The notes beneath the pieces were generated by a model. It made no database searches. It was not told where the DNA came from and saw nothing but the letters and a program-made list of their open reading frames with translations. A DNA stretch of 64,000 nucleotides from Pseudomonas sp. GM50 (GTDB lineage Bacteria; Pseudomonadota; Gammaproteobacteria; Pseudomonadales; Pseudomonadaceae), in NCBI RefSeq assembly GCF_000282375.1, contig NZ_AKJK01000059.1, forward strand, positions 1-64,000, read 5' to 3'. Made by a program: the position numbers and the translations under genes. This document shows positions 50,686 through 61,659 of this stretch, in pieces; positions within the stretch are counted from its first letter, which is position 1; every line of letters starts with the position of its first letter.

Positions 50686-52272
50686 TCAAATGCCAAGTGA
50701 CGCTTGGCGGTTTTTCCCTGAACGATAGGAGTCGATGATCTCAGCGACAACGGCTGCGATTTTTCTAGCAAGAAGCGGCGGGACGGCGTTTCCAATTTGT
50801 GTGTACTGCTGTGTTCTATTCCCCTCGAAGAAGTAATTGTCAGGGAAAGTCTGCAGTCGTGCGGCTTCGCGAACAGTCAAACTGCGGCACTGACTTGGAT
50901 CCGGGTGAATGTAGTAATGGCCATCTTTAGCTATGTGGGCGACGACAGTGGTAGACGGGCCATCTTCCATTTGAACTCTGAAACGATCACTAAAGGGGAC
51001 GGAGTCGGAAGAAACGTTTTCATGAGCTGGGAGGAGCTGAGCAGGAAATTGATGTATTTTTGGCGAGGTGCCATTCAACTTTGCGTAGCTTGCTGCAAAG
51101 ATATATCTATGCAGGTCAGAGCGCATATGGCTCCTGGCCTCATGCTGTAGTACCCCTTTCAGTCTTGGGTCGAGGAACCACTCACGTTGCTTGGTATTCA
51201 TTTCTGGAACTACTTTCCAAGGTATGAACCCACCTCCACTAGATTTCAGCCTCTGTGCGTCTTCAGCAGCACTTTTCATAGCATCTATTAAATCTCCCCG
51301 GCCAGTTTCATAGGATCGAAAAAGCATAGAACTGGCCTCCTCCAAAGCTGAAAGCCAGGCTTCGGGAGAATCTCCTCCCCTTGAAATTTTGCTCCGTATT
51401 GGAGGGAGTCCTGATAAAGCCTGCCCAACTGTGAAAACCGTTTTGCTGCGTTCCATTACGAGCTTGTGCGGACGCTCCAATAGAGCAGGACAGTTCGAGG
51501 CAACGTCAGAGCGAACCCCAAGCAGGATAACCCTGTGTCGAGCCTGCGGAAGACCGTGACGTTCTGCTTGAATGACAAAGTCATGTGGATCTGGTTTCTC
51601 CACATCTTTAGGGACGACCAAGGAGCGGATGTTGTACGAAAGATCGCCACCAGGATTCGAGAGGTCCCCGAGAATTTGCTGGAAGATGTTCGAGCCGCTG
51701 TGCTTCGAGGACAATATGCCTTTCACATTCTCCATGACGAAGATAGTAGGTTTGAACTCGCGAATAATCCTCAGATATTCTTTGTAGAGGAAGTGTTTCT
51801 CATCGCTTTCAAACTTCTCTTGGCTCTCGCGTGTCCGACGGGCTCGGCCTGCTACAGAGTATGCTTGGCACGGTGGACCGCCTATAAGAACCCATTCATC
51901 TGCGCCAATCAGAGCTTCCCTGATCCAGTTGTCAACCTCGTCTGGCGAAATTTTGCCAAGCTCTGCAAGCTTAGCTTCTTTCGAGGCCTCCACGGCTTCC
52001 GCCGGGATATCCGGATGTTTGAAAAGTTCGTCCCGAGTAATTTCGCCCCGGACGTATTGGTAGTAAGCGTCTGGCGCTTCACCTTTAGGAAAAGCGCGAA
52101 ACAATGCGCGGAGAGATAAAGTCGCGTGAGCGAGAGGGTCTTTCTCGATCGAGACACGTAGCTGGAACTTACGTACTCCCTTCTCAGGGCCGCCGATTGA
52201 AGAGAATCCCTCCCCTAGTCCGCCCGGGCCGGCAAAGAGGTCGATGACCGGGATAGAATCCTTATATTTCAT
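50686..52272 (-). CDS. DNA (cytosine-5) methyltransferase
   Basis: A 528-residue C5 methylase with all main motifs in order: motif I VIDLFAGPGGLGEGF (9-23), motif IV GGPPCQAYSVAGRAR with the catalytic Cys (131-145), motif VI FVMENVKGI (178-186), motif VIII QAERHGLPQARHRVIL, a target-recognition region of about 150 residues, and motifs IX-X with LTVREAARLQTFPDNYFFEG and YTQIGNAVPPLLARKIA. It transfers a methyl group from SAM to cytosine. The site is not predictable, but a T:G repair enzyme (Vsr) in the locus fits 5-methylcytosine. Base composition is less GC-rich than its neighbours, suggesting a different origin from the Z1/MORC genes. Confidence 0.93.
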   Translation of the reverse strand: MKYKDSIPVIDLFAGPGGLGEGFSSIGGPEKGVRKFQLRVSIEKDPLAHATLSLRALFRAFPKGEAPDAYYQYVRGEITRDELFKHPDIPAEAVEASKEAKLAELGKISPDEVDNWIREALIGADEWVLIGGPPCQAYSVAGRARRTRESQEKFESDEKHFLYKEYLRIIREFKPTIFVMENVKGILSSKHSGSNIFQQILGDLSNPGGDLSYNIRSLVVPKDVEKPDPHDFVIQAERHGLPQARHRVILLGVRSDVASNCPALLERPHKLVMERSKTVFTVGQALSGLPPIRSKISRGGDSPEAWLSALEEASSMLFRSYETGRGDLIDAMKSAAEDAQRLKSSGGGFIPWKVVPEMNTKQREWFLDPRLKGVLQHEARSHMRSDLHRYIFAASYAKLNGTSPKIHQFPAQLLPAHENVSSDSVPFSDRFRVQMEDGPSTTVVAHIAKDGHYYIHPDPSQCRSLTVREAARLQTFPDNYFFEGNRTQQYTQIGNAVPPLLARKIAAVVAEIIDSYRSGKNRQASLGI

Positions 52273-52597
52273 TGATTTAGTCGATGCGCCTAAGACGAAA
52301 GTAGAAAAAGCGCACTGTCGCGCTCAGGTGATTGCGGCCCAGAAGCGGCAGGCCCGTTGCTCGATAAATGGTAACGGTTCACTAGGTACCGGGCAAGAAA
52401 TGAACTTTAAGTAGAGGTGCCGAGTTCCACCGAATTTAGGTATGCGGCAAGGCTTTCGGTCCACTTCATTTTTTTAGCAAATGCCTCAACGGTCGGGCTG
52501 TCATAATGGTTGGAGTTTTGACTGGCCGTTGAGGCGGAAACTGCTGTAAGTGTTGTAGGAATTTTCTAAGTGAGGAGGGAGTGAACATCCACGACCG
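52273..52597. other. 325-base intergenic region at the right island edge
   Basis: No convincing coding sequence. It should contain the methylase promoter. No tRNA gene, integrase or obvious direct repeat of the left island edge was found. Confidence 0.5.
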
Positions 52598-52627
52598 AAT
52601 AAAAAGCCCCGATCAGATCGAGGCTTT
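52598..52627 (-). terminator. rho-independent terminator of nrdB
   Basis: On the minus strand AAAGCCTCGATC and GATCGGGGCTTT form a stem with one mismatch, followed by a T-run, 59 bases after the nrdB stop. Confidence 0.88.
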
Positions 52628-52685
52628 CAGTTTTTCGATTTTTCGATGTATGACACCATCGTCAAATCGCGGAGAAACTAGGAAA

Positions 52686-53936
52686 TCAATCCCAGCTCAA
52701 CGCCCCACCAGTCTGATACTCAATAACTCTCGTCTCAAAGAAATTCTTCTCTTTCTTCAAGTCCATAATCTCGCTCATCCAAGGGAACGGGTTAGTCGTC
52801 CCTGGATACTCTTCTTTCAAACCAATCTGCGACAGACGACGGTTCGCGATGAACTTGAGGTAATCCTCCATCATCGCCGCATTCATACCCAACACCCCAC
52901 GAGGCATGGTATCCCGTGCGTATTCAATCTCCAGCTGAGTCCCCTGCAGGATCATCTGGCTCGCTTCTTCCTTCATTTCAGCATCCCACAAATGCGGGTT
53001 TTCGATTTTGATCTGGTTGATCACGTCGATGCCGAAGTTCAGGTGCATGGATTCGTCGCGCAGGATGTATTGGAACTGCTCGGCGACGCCGGTCATTTTG
53101 TTGCGGCGGCCCATGGAGAGGATTTGGGTGAAGCCGCAGTAGAAGAAGATGCCTTCCAGAACGCAGTAGTAGGCGATCAGGTTGCGCAGCAACTCTTTGT
53201 CGGTTTCGACGGTGCCGGTTTCGAACTTCGGATCGGAGATCGAACGGGTGTATTTCAGGCCCCAGGTGGCTTTTTTCGCGACCGATGGGATCTCGTGGTA
53301 CATGTTGAAGATCTCGCCTTCATCCATGGCCAACGATTCGATGCAGTACTGGTAGGCGTGGGTGTGGATCGCCTCTTCGAAGGCCTGGCGCAGGATGTAC
53401 TGGCGGCATTCCGGGTTGGTGATCAGGCGGTACACGGCCAGGACCAGGTTGTTGGCAACCAGGGAGTCGGCGGTGGAGAAGAAGCCGAGGTTGCGCATGA
53501 CGATGCGGCGCTCGTCGTCGGTCAGGCCTTCCGGGTCTTTCCAGAGGGCGATGTCGGCAGTCATGTTGACTTCTTGCGGCATCCAGTGGTTTGCGCAACC
53601 GTCCAGGTACTTCTGCCAGGCCCAGTCGTACTTGAACGGTACGAGTTGGTTGAGGTCGGCACGGCAGTTGATCATGCGCTTTTCGTCGACAGCAACGCGG
53701 GCGGAGGCGCCTTCGAGTTCGGCGAGGCCTTCGGCGACGTCGAGGGTGTCCAGGGCAGCTTTGGCACGGGCGATTGCGGCAGAGTCAGTCGCGGTAACAG
53801 CGCGAGCTTCTTGAGCGGCGACACCACCAGCGGTGTCGAGTCGGTCCATGTTGGCTTCAGTCGCGTGGCCGGCGTTGGCGCCTTTTACCACGGTCTCGCC
53901 GCTGTCTTCTTTGTCGAATTCGTCCCAGCTCAGCAT
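52686..53936 (-). CDS. nrdB: ribonucleoside-diphosphate reductase class Ia, beta subunit
   Basis: A 416-residue R2 protein that carries the diiron-tyrosyl radical for aerobic dNTP synthesis. Ligand regions are [17 protein letters not shown] (Glu/His, and Tyr near the centre) and [10 protein letters not shown] (Glu/His). It has an N-terminal extension of about 80 residues before [18 protein letters not shown] and the C-terminal tail that docks on NrdA. nrdA is not within the neighbouring sequence, so the two genes are separated here. A terminator follows. About 490 bases of sequence precede it without a gene. Confidence 0.95.
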   Translation of the reverse strand: MLSWDEFDKEDSGETVVKGANAGHATEANMDRLDTAGGVAAQEARAVTATDSAAIARAKAALDTLDVAEGLAELEGASARVAVDEKRMINCRADLNQLVPFKYDWAWQKYLDGCANHWMPQEVNMTADIALWKDPEGLTDDERRIVMRNLGFFSTADSLVANNLVLAVYRLITNPECRQYILRQAFEEAIHTHAYQYCIESLAMDEGEIFNMYHEIPSVAKKATWGLKYTRSISDPKFETGTVETDKELLRNLIAYYCVLEGIFFYCGFTQILSMGRRNKMTGVAEQFQYILRDESMHLNFGIDVINQIKIENPHLWDAEMKEEASQMILQGTQLEIEYARDTMPRGVLGMNAAMMEDYLKFIANRRLSQIGLKEEYPGTTNPFPWMSEIMDLKKEKNFFETRVIEYQTGGALSWD

Positions 53937-54428
53937 GACGTGTCGTCTCCTGCGTGAGGGCCAGATTGCCCGTGTGAAAACTGATAGGTTGGTTTTTCAC
54001 ACAGCCGTTTCTGGCCGCGTTGGATCTAAAGGAAATCGTTTTTTGCAGCAGTACAACGCAGGCAATAAACAGAATTTTGTACGGGTGTTCTGAGGCCACT
54101 GACGGGCGCAGAAAGTGTGAACAGCTTCTGCGTGGGCTTCAGACTGGCGTGTTCCCCTGTAAGGGAATATTGCAGGCCCGATTTACGCCGCATTATAGGG
54201 AAATTTTTGGCCGCGTGGTGCGACGAAATGGCACTGAGAAGGGGAGGCAGGAGGCGTTTTTAGGCCGGAGTGAGGGTTTACAGGGCTTTGGCTGCTATCA
54301 GGGGTGCAGATTTTTTTTTCATAAATTTTAGCGCTCGATTATTTTTGTTCAAAAAACAATCAAAAACTGCCTTTTTCACTACATGTTGTGTTTTGAGTCG
54401 GTTTTCGGTAGCTCCAGACACAACTAAG
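53937..54428. other. nrdB upstream region
   Basis: An AT-richer, gene-free stretch that should hold the nrdB promoter. No perfect NrdR box pair was recognised by eye. A small frame at 54020-54331 on the plus strand lacks protein-like composition. Confidence 0.5.
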
Positions 54429-54465
54429 CCCGACCAGTGTCGGGCTGTGAAGTCGTTCTCATTTA

Positions 54466-54780
54466 TTAGCTGAGACGAGCCGCGCCAACGTGATCTGCAC
54501 CATCCGCAGCGACCTTGGCTGCACCGGTGTGATCGAAGCCATCCGCAGCGACTTTGGCGGCACCAGTGTGATCAAAACCGTCAGAAGCGAGTTTGCCTGC
54601 ACCAACGTGATCAGCACCATCGGCAGCGAAGGAGGCCGAGCCGGTATGGTCGTAACCATCAGAAGCGACAGCCGCTTCAGTGGTGAAAGCAGCCGAGCCA
54701 GTGCGGTCGTAGCCATCGGCGGCGAAGGTGTTAGCGGCCAGGACGGAAAGGGTCAGGGCGAGGATCAGTTTGGTTTTCAT
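54466..54780 (-). CDS. exported protein of 13-residue tandem repeats
   Basis: A 104-residue precursor: a signal peptide (1-20, ending NTFAA) then six tandem units of about 13 residues based on DG-[YFA]-D-H-[TV]-G-[SA]-A. Two consecutive units (DGFDHTGAAKVAA) are identical. At DNA level this is a 39-base repeat array on the minus strand. The repeated Asp-Gly and Asp-His pairs could bind metal ions, but this is not established. The start at 54780 has GGAG eight bases upstream. A hairpin (AGCCCGAC/GTCGGGCT, 54429-54448) follows the gene. Confidence 0.8.
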   Translation of the reverse strand: MKTKLILALTLSVLAANTFAADGYDRTGSAAFTTEAAVASDGYDHTGSASFAADGADHVGAGKLASDGFDHTGAAKVAADGFDHTGAAKVAADGADHVGAARLS

Positions 54781-54968
54781 GGTAGTGGCTCCAGGTTCGT
54801 TGGCGTTTTGTGCCTTGGGTGTGGAATTCAGACTACGCCAGTTAAATTGATTAAAAAGCGCAAATATACGCTTAAATAAATCGTATAAATCGATATATAA
54901 GGTTCGGCGCTTCATCTGCCTTAATTGCGGGCGGGTGGGTCGAACCTTGGGAGGGGGAGAGCGGGTGA

Positions 54969-55232
54969 TCAGCCGTTAGAGCAGCCGTTACCCATGACGC
55001 TGTAGCGCAGAATGTGTCGCTGACCTTTGGAGTCGTCGTATTCCATTTTGGCTGGAACCACTTCGCAGACATTCGGGATTTCGCTCATCGATATGACTTT
55101 GGCGATGTCCAGGTGGGTGGAGTAGGTGTATTCCTCAATGGCGGGTTGTTGCTGTGCGGCATCAGTCGGGACGTCATCCGCCATGGCGGTTGCGCACAGA
55201 CTGCTGAGGACCAGAACCCATAAAGCTTTCAT
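54969..55232 (-). CDS. DUF2790 family exported protein
   Basis: An 87-residue precursor with a signal peptide (1-18, ending TAMA) and the DUF2790 core EEYTYSTHLDIAKVISMSEI followed by VVPAKMEYDDSKGQRHILRY. The two Cys (NVCEVV and NGCSNG) probably form a disulfide in the periplasm. The family is confined to pseudomonads and relatives, often with several copies per genome, and its function is unknown. The start is at 55232, with AAGGT upstream. The 380 bases between it and acs hold the divergent promoters and no other gene. Confidence 0.85.
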   Translation of the reverse strand: MKALWVLVLSSLCATAMADDVPTDAAQQQPAIEEYTYSTHLDIAKVISMSEIPNVCEVVPAKMEYDDSKGQRHILRYSVMGNGCSNG

Positions 55233-55613
55233 TTCAAATTTACCTTTCTGAGGTCGAATGGGGTCACGCAATCTTTTTGGGATTGCGTGTGGAGCTTTGA
55301 TAAAAGAGTCTTGGATTAACTGCCTTCGTGGGGGCTGCAACTGGGTTAATCACGTTGCCTTGTTGGCGAGACCGATTTTAGGCCTGGGGGTGGCGTGCAT
55401 ATAGCCGTGCTTTTGATAAACACCTTTGGCAAATTCGGTAACAATCCCCGAATACGCTGTACGCCCCCTGTAGATAACCGGGGTTGAGCGCCTTGTTGCG
55501 GTATAGCCACATTTTGTAGGGGCTTGTTACTACCATCGTCGAATGGTTCTATAGGCCCCGCCCGGCTACAACTGGGGGCATACAAAAACAACTATTCCAC
55601 CGAGGTAAGAAAG

Positions 55614-57569
<1,956 letters not shown>

Positions 57570-57590
57570 GCGCCGATTCCTGAGTCATCG

Positions 57591-57627
57591 AAGCCCTGTC
57601 AGGTGTTGAGCCTGGTGGGGCTTTTTG
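57591..57627 (+). terminator. rho-independent terminator of acsA
   Basis: AAGCCC/GGGGCTT outer stem with CAGG/CCTG inner stem, then a run of five Ts. Confidence 0.88.
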
Positions 57628-57660
57628 TTGCCTGATGATTTTGTGTTGTCTGCTCTGGCC

Positions 57661-57755
57661 TCTTCGCGAGCAGGCTCGCTCCCACAGGGATTTGTGGAGT
57701 GCATGAAATCTAAGTCATCCCCGAAAAACCTGTGGGAGCGAGCCTGCTCGCGAAA
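57661..57755. repeat. REPIN (GAGCGAGCCTGCTCGCGA type)
   Basis: Inverted arms TCTTCGCGAGCAGGCTCGCT and GGGAGCGAGCCTGCTCGCGA about 45 bases apart. The rest of 57,756-58,269 has no gene and contains the aot promoter region. Confidence 0.9.
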
Positions 57756-58021
57756 GCAATCTGTCCGACACCGCATAAACAACGTCCAATAATTATCGAC
57801 TTGCGCCGTAGGCCCATTCCCACTGTTACCCATCACCCTTCAAGTAACTGAATGTGTAACCGCGCGCTCCGCTACGGGGCGATGGGAAACGCAAAGCCCC
57901 GTTTCAGGGCCTCTCAACCCGGCATGAAAAATAAGACACCACGCTGCGCTTGCCGGATTAGAAGGGTTTGCCAATAATAGGCCCGCAATTTGCAATATAG
58001 ATCGGTTCACTGTCTTTTGCT

Positions 58022-58039
58022 CTTGCATGAAATTGCAAG
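58022..58039. promoter_or_regulatory. inverted repeat upstream of aotJ
   Basis: CTTGCA-N6-TGCAAG, perfect 6-base arms, about 240 bases before the aotJ start. The binding protein is not known. Confidence 0.35.
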
Positions 58040-58085
58040 GCTGTCAACGCGCTCAAGCGGCTTTCTCGGTGCATCTGTAATTTGT

Positions 58086-58101
58086 TGTCGCATTGAAGAA
58101 A
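58086..58101 (+). promoter_or_regulatory. candidate ArgR half-site
   Basis: TGTCGC-N8-AA, the half-site form described for the AraC-type ArgR of P. aeruginosa. A weaker TGTCGT occurs at 58117. The clean second half at the expected spacing is not evident, so the call is tentative. Confidence 0.4.
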
Positions 58102-58269
58102 TATCGGCTTCGGGCCTGTCGTTAGAATGCCGATCACTCGCTCGTCGTTGCCTGCGTTGAAATCAGCGTACGGTTCCTAGGACGCAGCACCGCTTTACGG
58201 TTTAACCCATTCGCATATTGGGCTGTCGCTCACTCTGCCGTTTTTGCCCTTTACCGATGGAGTCCCAAG

Positions 58270-59043
58270 ATGAAGAAACTTGTGCTGCTTGGCGCCCTGG
58301 CACTGTCCGTGCTGTCCCTGCCGACCTTCGCCGATGACAAGCCCGTAAAAATCGGTATCGAAGCAGCTTACCCTCCGTTCGCCTCCAAAGCGCCGGACGG
58401 CAGCATCGTGGGTTTCGACTACGACATCGGCAACGCCCTGTGCGAAGAGATGAAGGTCAAGTGCGTGTGGGTCGAGCAAGAGTTCGACGGCCTGATCCCG
58501 GCACTGAAAGTGCGCAAGATCGACGCGATCCTGTCGTCCATGTCGATCACCGAAGACCGCAAGAAGTCCGTGGACTTCACCAACAAGTACTACAACACCC
58601 CGGCTCGCCTGGTCATGAAGGCCGGCACTCAGGTCAGCGAAAATCTGGCTGAGTTGAAGGGCAAGAACATCGGCGTGCAACGTGGTTCGATCCACGAGCG
58701 TTTCGCCCGCGAAGTCCTGGCCCCGCTGGGTGCCGAGATCAAGCCTTACGGTTCGCAGAACGAAATCTACCTCGACGTGGCCGCTGGCCGCCTCGACGGC
58801 ACCGTGGCAGACGCTACGCTGCTGGATGACGGCTTCCTGAAAACCGACGCCGGTAAAGGTTTCGCTTTCGTTGGCCCGGCCTTCACCGACGTCAAATACT
58901 TCGGCGACGGCGTGGGTATCGCGGTTCGCAAGGGCGACGCGCTGAAAGACAAGATCAACACCGCGATCGCGGCCATTCGCGAGAACGGCAAGTACAAGCA
59001 AATCCAGGACAAGTACTTCGCCTTCGATATCTACGGCAAGTAA
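58270..59043 (+). CDS. aotJ: arginine/ornithine ABC transporter periplasmic binding protein
   Basis: A 257-residue solute-binding protein with a signal peptide (1-21, ending PTFA). SBP family 3 signatures are [33 protein letters not shown] and the ligand-loop region [20 protein letters not shown]. It captures arginine or ornithine for the AotQMP permease. GGAG precedes the ATG. A hairpin with a T-run immediately follows, which would make this gene more highly expressed than the downstream permease genes, as is usual for binding proteins. The operon is ArgR-controlled in P. aeruginosa. Confidence 0.94.
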   Translation: MKKLVLLGALALSVLSLPTFADDKPVKIGIEAAYPPFASKAPDGSIVGFDYDIGNALCEEMKVKCVWVEQEFDGLIPALKVRKIDAILSSMSITEDRKKSVDFTNKYYNTPARLVMKAGTQVSENLAELKGKNIGVQRGSIHERFAREVLAPLGAEIKPYGSQNEIYLDVAAGRLDGTVADATLLDDGFLKTDAGKGFAFVGPAFTDVKYFGDGVGIAVRKGDALKDKINTAIAAIRENGKYKQIQDKYFAFDIYGK

Positions 59044-59063
59044 TCGTCCCCGCAACAAGTCCG

Positions 59064-59108
59064 AAATGGCGCAAGCAACAGGATCTCTGAGGTTTGCGCC
59101 ATTTTTTC
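59064..59108 (+). terminator. attenuator-type terminator between aotJ and aotQ
   Basis: AAATGGCGCAA and TTGCGCCATTT form a perfect 11-base stem around 19 bases, ending in six Ts, inside the operon. Partial read-through would set the ratio of binding protein to permease. Confidence 0.85.
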
Positions 59109-59133
59109 ATCCCAACTTTCGAGGACCTGAATC

Positions 59134-59823
59134 ATGTTGAAAGGCTACGGGGCTGTCATCCTCGATGGCGCATGGCTGACGCTTCAGCTCGCCTTGTCGT
59201 CCATGGTCTTGGCCATTGTTCTGGGTCTGATCGGCGTTGCGCTGCGTCTGTCCCCAATACGCTGGCTGGCCTGGCTGGGCGATCTGTATTCCACGGTGAT
59301 CCGCGGTATTCCCGATCTGGTGCTGATCCTGCTGATTTTCTACGGCGGCCAGGACCTGCTCAACCGCGTCGCGCCGATGCTCGGCTATGACGATTACATC
59401 GACCTGAACCCGTTGGCCGCCGGTATTGGCACCCTGGGTTTCATCTTCGGTGCGTACCTGTCGGAAACTTTCCGTGGTGCCTTCATGGCAATCCCGAAGG
59501 GGCAGGCGGAAGCCGGCATGGCGTACGGCATGAGTAGTTTTCAGGTGTTCTTCCGGGTGTTGGTGCCGCAGATGATTCGTCTGGCGATTCCGGGTTTTAC
59601 CAACAACTGGCTGGTACTGACCAAGGCGACTGCGCTGATTTCGGTGGTCGGTCTGCAAGACATGATGTTCAAGGCCAAGCAGGCGGCAGACGCTACCCGC
59701 GAGCCATTCACCTTCTTCCTCGCAGTGGCGGCGATGTACCTGGTGATTACCAGCGTCTCGTTGCTGGCATTGCGTCACCTTGAGAAGCGCTACTCGGTAG
59801 GCGTAAGGGCGGCTGATCTATGA
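59134..59823 (+). CDS. aotQ: arginine/ornithine ABC transporter permease
   Basis: A 229-residue inner-membrane permease of the HisM/HisQ type with about five helices. The cytoplasmic EAA loop that contacts the ATPase is IPKGQAEAGMAYGMSSFQVF (about 125-144). The opening GYGAVILDGAWLTLQLALSS is typical of the amino-acid permease family. Its stop overlaps the start of aotM by four bases. Confidence 0.93.
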   Translation: MLKGYGAVILDGAWLTLQLALSSMVLAIVLGLIGVALRLSPIRWLAWLGDLYSTVIRGIPDLVLILLIFYGGQDLLNRVAPMLGYDDYIDLNPLAAGIGTLGFIFGAYLSETFRGAFMAIPKGQAEAGMAYGMSSFQVFFRVLVPQMIRLAIPGFTNNWLVLTKATALISVVGLQDMMFKAKQAADATREPFTFFLAVAAMYLVITSVSLLALRHLEKRYSVGVRAADL

Positions 59824-60518
59824 TCTTCGACTACAACGTCATTTGGGAGGCCTTGCCGCTGTACCTCGGCGGCCTGGTGACCACCCTCAAACTGCTCGCG
59901 CTGTCGCTGTTTTTCGGTCTGCTGGCGGCGTTGCCGCTGGGGCTGATGCGCGTCTCCAAGCAGCCGGTCGTCAACATGAGTGCCTGGCTGTTCACCTACG
60001 TGATTCGCGGCACGCCAATGCTGGTGCAGCTGTTTTTGATCTACTACGGTCTGGCGCAGTTCGAAGCGGTGCGTGAAAGCTTCCTCTGGCCATGGCTGTC
60101 CAGCGCCACGTTCTGTGCGTGCCTGGCCTTCGCCATCAACACCAGCGCCTACACCGCTGAAATCATCGCCGGCAGCCTGCGTGCCACGCCGAACGGCGAG
60201 ATCGAAGCGGCCAAGGCCATGGGCATGTCGCGCTTCAAAATGTACAAGCGGATCCTGTTGCCGTCGGCCCTGCGCCGGGCACTGCCGCAGTACAGCAACG
60301 AAGTGATCATGATGCTGCAGACCACCAGTCTGGCGTCCATCGTGACCCTGATTGACATCACCGGTGCCGCGCGCACGGTCAACGCTCAGTTCTACTTGCC
60401 GTTCGAAGCCTACATCACCGCCGGCGTGTTCTACCTGTGCCTGACCTTCATTCTGGTGCGCCTGTTCAAGATGGCCGAGCACCGCTGGCTGGGCTATCTG
60501 GCCCCGCGGAAGCACTGA
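59820..60518 (+). CDS. aotM: arginine/ornithine ABC transporter permease
   Basis: A 232-residue second permease, forming a heterodimer with AotQ. The N-terminus is FDYNVIWEALPLYLGGLVTT and the EAA loop is TPNGEIEAAKAMGMSRFKMY (about 122-141). ATGA overlap with aotQ ensures balanced translation; aotO starts two bases after its stop. Confidence 0.93.
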   Translation: MIFDYNVIWEALPLYLGGLVTTLKLLALSLFFGLLAALPLGLMRVSKQPVVNMSAWLFTYVIRGTPMLVQLFLIYYGLAQFEAVRESFLWPWLSSATFCACLAFAINTSAYTAEIIAGSLRATPNGEIEAAKAMGMSRFKMYKRILLPSALRRALPQYSNEVIMMLQTTSLASIVTLIDITGAARTVNAQFYLPFEAYITAGVFYLCLTFILVRLFKMAEHRWLGYLAPRKH

Positions 60519-60519
60519 T

Positions 60520-61632
60520 ATGGAACGCATCGATCATGTATTGCCGTGGAGCCACCTGGGCAGCGAACGCCAGATTTCGGTGTTCCGCTTCGGTACTGGC
60601 GAGCGCAAAGCCTACATCCAGGCCAGCCTGCACGCCGATGAACTGCCGGGGATGCGTACCGCCTGGGAGCTGAAAAAGCGCCTGAGCGAACTCGAAGCCC
60701 AAGGCTTGCTCAATGGCGTGATCGAACTGGTGCCGGTGGCCAACCCACTGGGCCTCGGTCAACTGCTTCAGGGTAACCATCAGGGGCGTTTCGAGGCCGG
60801 CAGCGGCAAGAACTTCAACCGGGACTTCGTCGAACTGAGCGAGCCCGTGGCCGCTGAGCTGCAAGGGCACCTGGGTGACGATCCTCACGCCAATATCCGT
60901 TTGATCCGTGAAACCATGAGCGATGTGCTGGCTGCATTGCCACCGGCTGCCAGTCAGCTGCAAGGCATGCAGCGCATTTTGCTCAGCCATGCCTGCACCG
61001 CCGACGTGGTGCTGGATTTGCATTGTGATTGCGAAGCGGCGCTGCACATGTACGCCTTGCCGCAACACTGGCCGCATTGGCGTTCACTGGCTGCGCACTT
61101 GAACGTCAAGGTCGGTCTGCTGGCGGAAGATTCCGGCGGCAGCTCCTTTGATGAAGCGTGCTCGCTGCCATGGCTGCGTCTGTCGCGTCTGTTTCCGGAC
61201 GCGCAGATTCCACTGGCGTGCCTGGCGACTACCATTGAATTGGGTGGTCAGTCGGATACCGGTCGCCCAGAGGCGGAGGCTTACGCCGAAGGCATTCTGG
61301 CGTTCCTCGCCGAACAAGGCTTGATTAGCGGTGAGTGGCCAAAACCTGCGCAAGACGCTTGCGAAGGCATGCCGTTCGAAGGCACCGAATTGCTGTTCGC
61401 GCCGCATCCGGGCGTGGTGAGTTTCCTGCGTAAACCCGGTGAGTGGGTTGAAGCGGGCGACGAGATTTTTGAAGTGATCGATCCGTTATCGGATCGGGTC
61501 AGCACGGTGTGTGCTGGTACGTCCGGGGTGCTGTTTGCCATTGAACGGCTGCGTTATGCCCAACCCGGTTTCTGGCTGGCCAAGGTGGCGGGGCGCGAAG
61601 CGCTGCGTCACGGGCGCTTGCTCAACGACTGA
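60520..61632 (+). CDS. aotO: succinylglutamate desuccinylase/aspartoacylase family protein
   Basis: A 370-residue zinc-carboxypeptidase-fold protein of the AstE/AspA family. The zinc site H-x2-E is in ASLHADELPGMR (about 30-41), and the third ligand His in VVLDLHCDCEAALHMY (about 165). The C-terminal part ends in a barrel-sandwich domain (VSFLRKPGEWVEAGDEIFEV). In P. aeruginosa aotO lies in the same place and is dispensable for arginine uptake; its substrate is unknown. It may deacylate or deiminate a transported arginine derivative. Confidence 0.9.
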   Translation: MERIDHVLPWSHLGSERQISVFRFGTGERKAYIQASLHADELPGMRTAWELKKRLSELEAQGLLNGVIELVPVANPLGLGQLLQGNHQGRFEAGSGKNFNRDFVELSEPVAAELQGHLGDDPHANIRLIRETMSDVLAALPPAASQLQGMQRILLSHACTADVVLDLHCDCEAALHMYALPQHWPHWRSLAAHLNVKVGLLAEDSGGSSFDEACSLPWLRLSRLFPDAQIPLACLATTIELGGQSDTGRPEAEAYAEGILAFLAEQGLISGEWPKPAQDACEGMPFEGTELLFAPHPGVVSFLRKPGEWVEAGDEIFEVIDPLSDRVSTVCAGTSGVLFAIERLRYAQPGFWLAKVAGREALRHGRLLND

Positions 61633-61659
61633 CTGACTGTTTTTGTGAGAACCGACCGC

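Noticed and set aside
52581..53957. 458-codon plus-strand frame opposite nrdB
   Set aside because: Antisense shadow of a conserved core gene.
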